Assembly (NCBI RefSeq): GCF_018129005.1
Contig: NZ_JAAEDL010000011.1
Coordinates: 62,001-126,000, forward strand
Source of the DNA: Neoroseomonas eburnea
Lineage (GTDB): Bacteria > Pseudomonadota > Alphaproteobacteria > Acetobacterales > Acetobacteraceae
DNA length: 64,000 nt
Direction of reading: 5' to 3'
Every line of letters starts with the position of its first letter. Positions within the stretch are counted from its first letter, which is position 1. This document shows positions 58,540 through 64,000 of this stretch, piece by piece. The notes under the pieces are model-generated. The model made no database searches. It was not told where the DNA came from and was given only the letters and a program-made list of their open reading frames with translations. The position numbers and the translations under genes are program-made.

Positions 58540-59685
58540 ATGAGCGACATCACCGCAAGCACGCCCACCCTGCACGGCGGTAGCCCGGCGCGCAGCGCGC
58601 CGATCACCGCCGTCGGGCCGATCGCCTGGGTGCGCGCCAACCTCTTCTCGGGCTGGCTGTCCACCGCGGTCACGCTGGTGCTCGGCTATCTCATCGTGCG
58701 CGCCGTCATGGGCTTCGTGGACTGGGCCTTCGTCAACGCCATCTGGTCTGTGCCGGTGAACGGCAACGGCGTGGCGCAGACCCAGGCCTGCCGCGAGTTG
58801 CACGGCACCGGCGCCTGCTGGGCCGTGGTGACCGAGAAGCACCGCTTCATGCTCTTCGGCACCTATCCCTTCGAGCAGCACTGGCGTCCGGCCCTGGTCT
58901 GCCTGCTGTTCGTCGCCCTCTACATCGTCTCCTCGATGCGGAGCTTCTGGAACTGGCGGCTGATCCCGATCTGGGCAGGCACGCTGACCGCCATCGGCAT
59001 CCTGATGTGGGGCGGCGTCCTCGGCCTGCCCTATGTCCCGCAGGAGCGCTGGGGCGGCCTGCCGATCACGCTCATCCTCGCCACCTTCGGCCTCGCCTTC
59101 GCCTTCCCGCTGTCGATCCTGGTCGCGCTCGGGCGGCGGTCGAACCTGCCGGCGATCAAGGCGCTTTGCGTGCTGTACGTGGAGCTGATCCGCGGCGTGC
59201 CGCTGATCTCGCTGCTGTTCATGGCCTCCGTCATGTTCCCGCTCTTCCTCCCCGAAGGGATGAACATCGACAAGCTGCTGCGCGCGCAGATCGCCATCAT
59301 CCTCTTCGCCGGCGCCTACCTGGCGGAGGTGGTGCGCGCCGGCCTGCAGTCCCTGCCCAAGGGGCAGTACGAGGCCGCCGACGCCATGGGCCTGTCCTAC
59401 TGGCAGAAGACCGGGCTGATCATCCTGCCGCAGGCGCTGCGCACGGTGATCCCGCCGCTGGTCAACACCTTCATCGGCTTCTTCAAGGACACCTCGCTGG
59501 TGCTGATCATCGGCATCTTCGACCTGCTGACGGCGGGCAAGACCGCGATCGTCGAACCTTCCTGGCAGGGTTTCGGCGTCGAGGTCTATGTCTTCGTCGG
59601 CCTGATCTACCTGGTCTTCTGCTTCGCCATGTCGAAGTACAGCCAGGGGCTCGAGGCGGAACTCAACCGCCACCGCCGCCGCTGA
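58540..59685 (+). CDS. aapM: General L-amino acid ABC transporter permease
   Basis: A 381-residue partner permease of AapQ. It has an N-terminal helix pair, '[34 protein letters not shown]' (residues 86-119, typical AapM loop), '[24 protein letters not shown]' in part, and the EAA loop '[32 protein letters not shown]' (residues 276-320). It starts 10 bp after aapQ; co-transcribed and probably co-translated. Confidence 0.96.
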   Translation: MSDITASTPTLHGGSPARSAPITAVGPIAWVRANLFSGWLSTAVTLVLGYLIVRAVMGFVDWAFVNAIWSVPVNGNGVAQTQACRELHGTGACWAVVTEKHRFMLFGTYPFEQHWRPALVCLLFVALYIVSSMRSFWNWRLIPIWAGTLTAIGILMWGGVLGLPYVPQERWGGLPITLILATFGLAFAFPLSILVALGRRSNLPAIKALCVLYVELIRGVPLISLLFMASVMFPLFLPEGMNIDKLLRAQIAIILFAGAYLAEVVRAGLQSLPKGQYEAADAMGLSYWQKTGLIILPQALRTVIPPLVNTFIGFFKDTSLVLIIGIFDLLTAGKTAIVEPSWQGFGVEVYVFVGLIYLVFCFAMSKYSQGLEAELNRHRRR

Positions 59686-59719
59686 CGCACGAAACAACAG
59701 GTCTGGGACACGACACGAC

Positions 59720-60514
59720 ATGAGCGCAGCCCTCGATACGCAAGGCCACATCGCTTCCGCGGCGCGCACCGACGCCCCGCCGGCGATCGTGCTCGACAAG
59801 GTCAACAAGTGGTTCGGCGCGCTGCATGTGCTGCGCGACGTGGACCTCCAGGTCGCTCTCGGCGAGCGCGTGGTGGTCTGCGGGCCCTCGGGCTCCGGCA
59901 AGTCCACCATGATCCGCTGCATCAACCGGCTGGAAACCCACCAGGAAGGCAAGATCCTCGTCGACGGGATCGAGCTGTCGGACGACCTCCGCTCCCTCGA
60001 TGCCATCCGGCGCGAGGTCGGGATGGTGTTCCAGTCCTTCAACCTATTCCCCCACCTCACCATCCTCGAGAACTGCACCCTCGCGCCGATCTGGGTCCGC
60101 AAGATGCCCAAGAAGGACGCCGAGGAGCTGGCGATGGAGTACCTCACACGGGTACGCATCCCGGAGCAGGCGAAGAAATACCCGGGCCAGCTCTCGGGCG
60201 GTCAGCAGCAGCGCGTCGCGATCGCCCGCGCGCTCTGCATGAAACCCAAGATCATGCTGTTCGACGAGCCGACCTCGGCCCTCGATCCCGAGATGATCAA
60301 GGAGGTGCTCGACACCATGGTCATGCTGGCCGGCACCGGCATGACCATGATCGTGGTGACGCACGAGATGGGCTTCGCCCGCCAGGTCGCCGACCGGGTG
60401 GTGTTCATGGACCGCGGCGAGGTGGTCGAGGTCGGCACCCCCGAGCAGGTGTTCAACGACCCCAAGACGGATCGGCTGAAGATGTTCCTCAGCCAGATCC
60501 TGCGGGGACACTGA
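59720..60514 (+). CDS. aapP: General L-amino acid ABC transporter ATP-binding protein
   Basis: A 264-residue ATPase completing aapJQMP. Walker A '[19 protein letters not shown]', Q-loop '[19 protein letters not shown]', signature '[18 protein letters not shown]', Walker B '[15 protein letters not shown]', switch His in '[16 protein letters not shown]'. The N-terminal 20 residues are variable. 34 bp after aapM. The transporter should import a broad range of L-amino acids. Confidence 0.97.
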   Translation: MSAALDTQGHIASAARTDAPPAIVLDKVNKWFGALHVLRDVDLQVALGERVVVCGPSGSGKSTMIRCINRLETHQEGKILVDGIELSDDLRSLDAIRREVGMVFQSFNLFPHLTILENCTLAPIWVRKMPKKDAEELAMEYLTRVRIPEQAKKYPGQLSGGQQQRVAIARALCMKPKIMLFDEPTSALDPEMIKEVLDTMVMLAGTGMTMIVVTHEMGFARQVADRVVFMDRGEVVEVGTPEQVFNDPKTDRLKMFLSQILRGH

Positions 60515-60650
60515 CCGCAGGCGCGGCGGCGATGCCCGCGCTGCCGCCCCCGCCGCCGCCGCCGCCATGCGTGGCCGGGGGTGGCGGGATTGCATTGGCA
60601 TGCCCGCCGGCCCTATGGCTCCGCACCTTGCCGCACCGCAGCGAGGTCCC

Positions 60651-62540
60651 GTGACCGCTCCCCCCCCCGGCCATGACAAATCCCAGGCCCTGTCGCCCGC
60701 CCTCATCCTGGGCGTGCTCGGCGTCGTCTACGGCGACATCGGCACCTCGCCGCTCTACGCCCTGCGCGCCGCACTGCTGCACTTCACCGATGGCGGGCTC
60801 GAACGCTGGGAGATCCTCGGCATCCTCAGCCTCATCATCTGGGCGCTGATCCTCACCGTCACGGTGAAGTACGTCGTCTTCATCCTGCGGGCCGACAATC
60901 GCGGGGAAGGCGGCATCCTCGCGCTCATGGCACTGGCCCAGCGCGGCATCGAATCCGAGCGTGCCCGCTGGGCGGTGGCGCTCATCGGCATCACCGGCGC
61001 CTGCCTCTTCTTCGGCGACGGCATCATCACCCCGGCAATCTCCGTGCTGTCGGCGGTGGAGGGGCTCAAGATCGTCTCCCCGCATTTCGAGGAGGCGGTG
61101 ATCCCGATCGCGGTGGTGATCCTGCTTGCGCTGTTCCTCGTGCAGTTCCGCGGCACGGGCAGCATGGGTGCGGTGTTCGGGCCGGTCTGCGCCTGCTGGT
61201 TCCTGGCACTCGCCGTGCTCGGCGTCATCGAGATCGTGCACAATCCGGAAGTGCTGCTGGCGCTGTCGCCGCACTATGCGGTGCAGTTCTGCCTGACCTA
61301 CAGGCTGGTCGCCTTCATCGCCTTCGGCTCCGTCGTGCTGGCGGTGACGGGGGCGGAGGCGCTCTACGCCGACATGGGCCATTTCGGCCGGCGGCCGATC
61401 CGCTGGGCCTGGCTTTGGCTGGTGCTGCCCTCGCTCGCGCTGAACTATCTCGGGCAGGGCGCGTTGCTGCTGCGCGAGGCCGAGGCACTGGAGAACCCCT
61501 TCTTCCTGCTCGCCCCCGACTGGTTCCGCCTGCCGCTGGTCTTCCTGGCGACCGCGGCGACGATCATCGCGAGCCAGGCGATGATCTCGGGCGCCTACAC
61601 CATCGCCCGGCAATGCGTGCAGCTCGGCTTCATCCCTCGGCTCGAGGTGCGCCACACCAGCGAGACCGAGGAGGGGCAGATCTACATGCCCCAGATCAAC
61701 ATGATGCTGCTGATCGGCGTGGTGATCCTGGTGATGGCGTTCCACACCTCGGACAACCTGGCCGCGGCCTATGGCATCGCGGTGACGGGCACCTTCGTCT
61801 GTACCTCCTTGCTCGCGATCATCGTCTTCCGGCGGCAGTTCGGCTGGGCCTGGCCCTTCGCGATCGGCGTCTTCGGCCCGCTGCTGGTGCTCGACCTGCT
61901 GTTCTTCGTCTCGAACGTGCTCAAGATTCCGCAGGGCGGCTATGTGCCGCTGGTGCTCGGCGCAGGGCTCTTCGCGATGATGACGACCTGGCATCGCGGG
62001 CGGGAGTTGCTGTTCGCCCGCTTCCGGCAGGACGGGCTGCCGCTGCGCTCCTTCATCGCGCGGCTGCCGCATTCGCGCACGCTGCGCGTGCCGGGCACCG
62101 CGGTGTTCATGACCAGCCAGGCGGATTTCCTGCCCGGCGCGCTGCTGCACAACCTGAAGCACAACAAGGTGCTGCACGAGCGCGTGCTGTTCGTGACCGT
62201 GACCAACGAGCCGATCCCCTTCGTGGCACCGGAGCGGCGGCGCCAGGTGGAGGAACTCGCCCCCGACATCCACCGCGTCTCGCTTCTCTACGGCTTCCAG
62301 GAAAGCCCGAACATACCGAAGGAGCTCGAATCGCTGCGCGAGGTCGGCATCCCCTTCGAGCCGATGCAGACCTCCTACTTCCTCGGCCGCGAGACGGTGG
62401 TGGCCGCCGCCGTGCCGAAGATGTCGCAGTGGCGGCAGTGGCTCTTCACCATCATGAGCCGCAACGCCGTGCCGGCGACGGAATTCTTCCGCATCCCGTC
62501 CGACCGCGTGGTCGAGCTCGGCGTGCGGGTGGCGATCTGA
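60651..62540 (+). CDS. kup: KUP-family potassium:proton symporter
   Basis: A 629-residue potassium uptake protein. It opens with '[25 protein letters not shown]' in part, the family hallmark, then about twelve hydrophobic helices including '[24 protein letters not shown]' (in parts), '[17 protein letters not shown]' and 'YIARQ'-like '[19 protein letters not shown]', and a soluble C-terminal domain of about 170 residues. I start at the GTG with a GAGG site 4 nt away, which gives the usual length; ATGs at 60600 and 60615 are alternatives. A CCG-rich tract precedes it. Confidence 0.95.
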   Translation: MTAPPPGHDKSQALSPALILGVLGVVYGDIGTSPLYALRAALLHFTDGGLERWEILGILSLIIWALILTVTVKYVVFILRADNRGEGGILALMALAQRGIESERARWAVALIGITGACLFFGDGIITPAISVLSAVEGLKIVSPHFEEAVIPIAVVILLALFLVQFRGTGSMGAVFGPVCACWFLALAVLGVIEIVHNPEVLLALSPHYAVQFCLTYRLVAFIAFGSVVLAVTGAEALYADMGHFGRRPIRWAWLWLVLPSLALNYLGQGALLLREAEALENPFFLLAPDWFRLPLVFLATAATIIASQAMISGAYTIARQCVQLGFIPRLEVRHTSETEEGQIYMPQINMMLLIGVVILVMAFHTSDNLAAAYGIAVTGTFVCTSLLAIIVFRRQFGWAWPFAIGVFGPLLVLDLLFFVSNVLKIPQGGYVPLVLGAGLFAMMTTWHRGRELLFARFRQDGLPLRSFIARLPHSRTLRVPGTAVFMTSQADFLPGALLHNLKHNKVLHERVLFVTVTNEPIPFVAPERRRQVEELAPDIHRVSLLYGFQESPNIPKELESLREVGIPFEPMQTSYFLGRETVVAAAVPKMSQWRQWLFTIMSRNAVPATEFFRIPSDRVVELGVRVAI

Positions 62541-62550
62541 GAGGCATGCC

Positions 62551-62922
62551 ATGGCCGCGGTGACAGTGATCCTCGCTCTCGCCGCCGGCCCAGGCTTCCC
62601 TCAGGGCAGCCCAGAGCATCGCTACGAGATCGAGCTGGCGCTCGATGCCGGCGGCCGGCCGGATGCGGCGGCCTGGTCGGCGGACCCGGTGCCCTGGCGG
62701 GCGCGGCGGATCCTGCCCGGTGCCGAGCCCTTGCCCGGCGACGTGCAGCACGACCCCGACCACGGCTGGTCCATCCGCTTCTTCGGCGCACCGACGGAAG
62801 GGCCGGACGTGCCGGAGACCCGATTCGACTGCGGCCCGGACCCGGTGCGCCCGGGCGAATACGTGACGGTCACGGAGCCGGACGGGGCGGAGTTCGTCTA
62901 CCGGGTGGTGGGGGTGGGCTGA
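62551..62922 (+). CDS. Small hypothetical protein, 123 aa, downstream of kup
   Basis: Not recognised. N-terminal hydrophobic stretch (AAVTVILALAAG) may be an uncleaved anchor or weak signal. The body is beta-rich and acidic: 'HRYEIELALDAGGRPDAAAW', 'DHGWSIRFFGAPTEGPD' and a last 'EYVTVTEPDGAEFVYRVVGVG'. No Cys pair except one Cys in 'TRFDCGPD'. It starts 10 bp after kup and is probably in the same transcript. Confidence 0.72.
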   Translation: MAAVTVILALAAGPGFPQGSPEHRYEIELALDAGGRPDAAAWSADPVPWRARRILPGAEPLPGDVQHDPDHGWSIRFFGAPTEGPDVPETRFDCGPDPVRPGEYVTVTEPDGAEFVYRVVGVG

Positions 62923-62958
62923 AGCGAGCGGGCCGGCGATGGCCGGCCGTGAAAACGC

Positions 62959-62995
62959 CAAGAGCGGCTTCCGCACGGGGCGAAAGCCGCTCTTG
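62959..62995 (-). terminator. Rho-independent terminator of tRNA-Ala
   Basis: A 12-bp stem CAAGAGCGGCTT/AAGCCGCTCTTG with a 13-nt loop, 5 bp downstream of the tRNA 3' end on the minus strand, followed there by GCGTTTTC. The T run in this otherwise GC-rich DNA fits intrinsic termination. Confidence 0.85.
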
Positions 62996-63000
62996 AGGGG

Positions 63001-63076
63001 TGGTGGAGCCAAGGGGAGTCGAACCCCTGACCTCCTGAATGCCATTCAGGCGCTCTCCCAACTGAGCTATGGCCCC
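63001..63076 (-). tRNA. tRNA-Ala (anticodon GGC), CCA encoded
   Basis: The minus strand folds as a full cloverleaf. The acceptor stem is GGGGCCA/TGGCTCC with the G3-T70 pair that identifies alanine tRNA. The D arm is GCTC..GAGC, the anticodon stem CCTGA/TCAGG with loop ATGGCAT (anticodon GGC), and the T arm AGGGG/CCCCT with TTCGACT. Discriminator A is followed by an encoded CCA (63001-63003). It decodes GCC and GCU, the former very common here. Confidence 0.97.
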
Positions 63077-63198
63077 CCGGGAAGAGGCGCGGGGTATAAC
63101 CTCCGCTCTTCGCCCCCGCAAGGGGGCAAGTCCCTCTTTCGGCGCGCCGCGCGGAAAGGTAGGGAGAAGGCCTCGAAGGCTCGAAGCGGGGAGTGTCC

Positions 63199-63936
63199 AT
63201 GGGCAAGGTCTATCCAGACGCGAAGGCGGCGCTGGCCGGCGTGCTGCGCGACGGCATGGTCATCCATTCCGGCGGCTTCGGCCTGTGCGGCATCCCCTCC
63301 CTGCTGATCGAGGCGATCCGCGAATCGGGCGTGAAGGACCTCACGGTCGTCTCGAACAATGCCGGCATCGACGATGCCGGGCTCGGCCTGCTGCTCAAGA
63401 CGCGGCAGATCCGCAAGATGATCAGCAGCTACGTCGGCGAGAACGCGGAATTCGCCCGCCAGTACCTCGCCGGAGAACTCGAGATCGAGTTCAACCCGCA
63501 GGGCACGCTGGCCGAGCGCATCCGCGCCGGCGGCGCCGGCATCCCCGCCTTCTTCACCAGGACCGGCGTCGGCACCGACGTCGCGAAGGGCAAGGAGACG
63601 CGGGACTTCGACGGCGAGACCTATGTGATGGAACGCGGGATCTTCGCCGACCTCGCCATCGTCCACGCCTACAAGGGCGATACCGAGGGCAACCTCGTCT
63701 ATCGGAAGACGGCGCGGAACTTCAATCCGATGATGGCGACCGCCGCCAAGGTCACGGTGGCGCAGGTCGAACACCTGGTGCGGCCCGGCGAGATCGACGC
63801 GGACCACATCCACACCCCCGGCATCTTCGTGAAGCGCATGATCCTCTGCCCGCCGGGCTACGACAAGCGCATCGAACAGCGCACCGTGCGCAAGCACCCC
63901 GCCGCCGCGGCGGCTGGCGCCGAATCCCTGGCCTGA
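63199..63936 (+). CDS. scoA: 3-oxoacid CoA-transferase subunit A
   Basis: A 245-residue alpha subunit of a succinyl-CoA:3-ketoacid (acetoacetate) CoA transferase. Family sequences: 'GMVIHSGGFGLCGIPSLLIEAI' in part, 'LTVVSNNAGIDDAGLGLLLKT', 'SYVGENAEFARQYLAGELEIEFNPQGTLAERIRAGGAGIPAFFT' (residues 75-118) and 'GNLVYRKTARNFNPMMA'. The catalytic Glu is in subunit B, which follows at 63949. ATG at 63199 has a GGGGAG site; GTG at 63193 is less likely. Confidence 0.96.
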   Translation: MGKVYPDAKAALAGVLRDGMVIHSGGFGLCGIPSLLIEAIRESGVKDLTVVSNNAGIDDAGLGLLLKTRQIRKMISSYVGENAEFARQYLAGELEIEFNPQGTLAERIRAGGAGIPAFFTRTGVGTDVAKGKETRDFDGETYVMERGIFADLAIVHAYKGDTEGNLVYRKTARNFNPMMATAAKVTVAQVEHLVRPGEIDADHIHTPGIFVKRMILCPPGYDKRIEQRTVRKHPAAAAAGAESLA

Positions 63937-63948
63937 GGAGAAGCGGAC

Positions 63949-64000
63949 ATGCCCTGGAACCGCGACGAGATGGCCGCCCGCGCGGCCCGCGAACTGCAGG
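63949..64000 (+). CDS. scoB: 3-oxoacid CoA-transferase subunit B, 3' truncated by the window edge
   Basis: Only the first 17 codons are present (MPWNRDEMAARAARELQ), which match the typical ScoB N-terminus 'W.R..MAARAA.EL.DG'. A GAGGAG site lies 7-12 nt upstream. It starts 12 bp after scoA. Confidence 0.88.
   Translation, partial: MPWNRDEMAARAARELQ

Noticed and set aside
1-64000. CRISPR array, prophage, integrative element or rRNA operon
   Set aside because: No regularly spaced direct repeats, integrase, phage structural genes or rRNA sequence were seen; tRNA-Ala has no adjacent integrase.

Overview
The window is chromosomal DNA of a very GC-rich Gram-negative bacterium. Gene content and style point to an alphaproteobacterium of the Rhodospirillales, most likely Acetobacteraceae (Roseomonas-like). 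The reasons are G/C-rich third codon positions almost everywhere, the hisZ-purA pair, a complete AapJQMP transporter, stand-alone Bug/TctC binding proteins, class Ia ribonucleotide reductase under NrdR-type boxes, and many GC-rich hairpin repeats between genes. The family assignment is inference. No prophage, integrase, transposase gene, CRISPR array or rRNA was seen. The only RNA gene recognised is tRNA-Ala(GGC).

Layout. 1-2528: end of a VOC-fold gene, a small membrane protein and a DppB/DppC-type permease pair without its ATPase or binding protein. 2669-7447: small proteins, then a minus-strand pair of a BisC-type molybdopterin S/N-oxide reductase and a PhoX/DUF839 protein. 7570-14003: class III aminotransferase, O-antigen-ligase-like protein, polyprenyl diphosphate synthase, DUF2007 protein, NPPY methyltransferase and SCO copper chaperone. 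14101-20690: nrdB and nrdA on the minus strand, separated by a 3-hydroxyisobutyrate-dehydrogenase-like gene and two orphan substrate-binding proteins; both nrd genes have tandem NrdR-like boxes 32 bp apart. 20958-26576: a tightly packed plus-strand cluster with two glutathionylspermidine-synthetase-like ATP-grasp paralogues, DUF350 and DUF1190 proteins and three unrecognised membrane-anchored proteins; this is the best candidate for an undescribed system. 26818-31982: RND efflux pump and adaptor, with a divergent TetR regulator and fully overlapping promoters. 32145-37169: flavoprotein, VOC protein, lipoprotein hydrolase and Uup.

37342-46876 is core metabolism: purA-hisZ, serC-serA, a DUF1217 protein, thiD and glmM. 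47001-54739 holds a metallo-beta-lactamase-fold hydrolase, small secreted proteins, a third Bug-type binding protein, a GNAT enzyme, a NifU-domain protein, and a type II sulfide:quinone oxidoreductase next to a DUF5368 membrane protein with a palindrome-filled promoter, then a nitroreductase. 55025-64000 holds an ornithine-cyclodeaminase-like gene, aapJQMP, kup, tRNA-Ala and the start of a two-subunit CoA transferase.

Three dispersed repeat families punctuate the gaps: a 151-bp element with terminal inverted repeats (three copies of identical length), a double-hairpin module (nine instances, several arranged as inverted pairs), and a RIME-like element of about 105 bp. Several of them start or end exactly in the stop codon of the neighbouring gene, or contain it. 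All coordinates, motifs and repeat alignments were read by eye; no database search was run.
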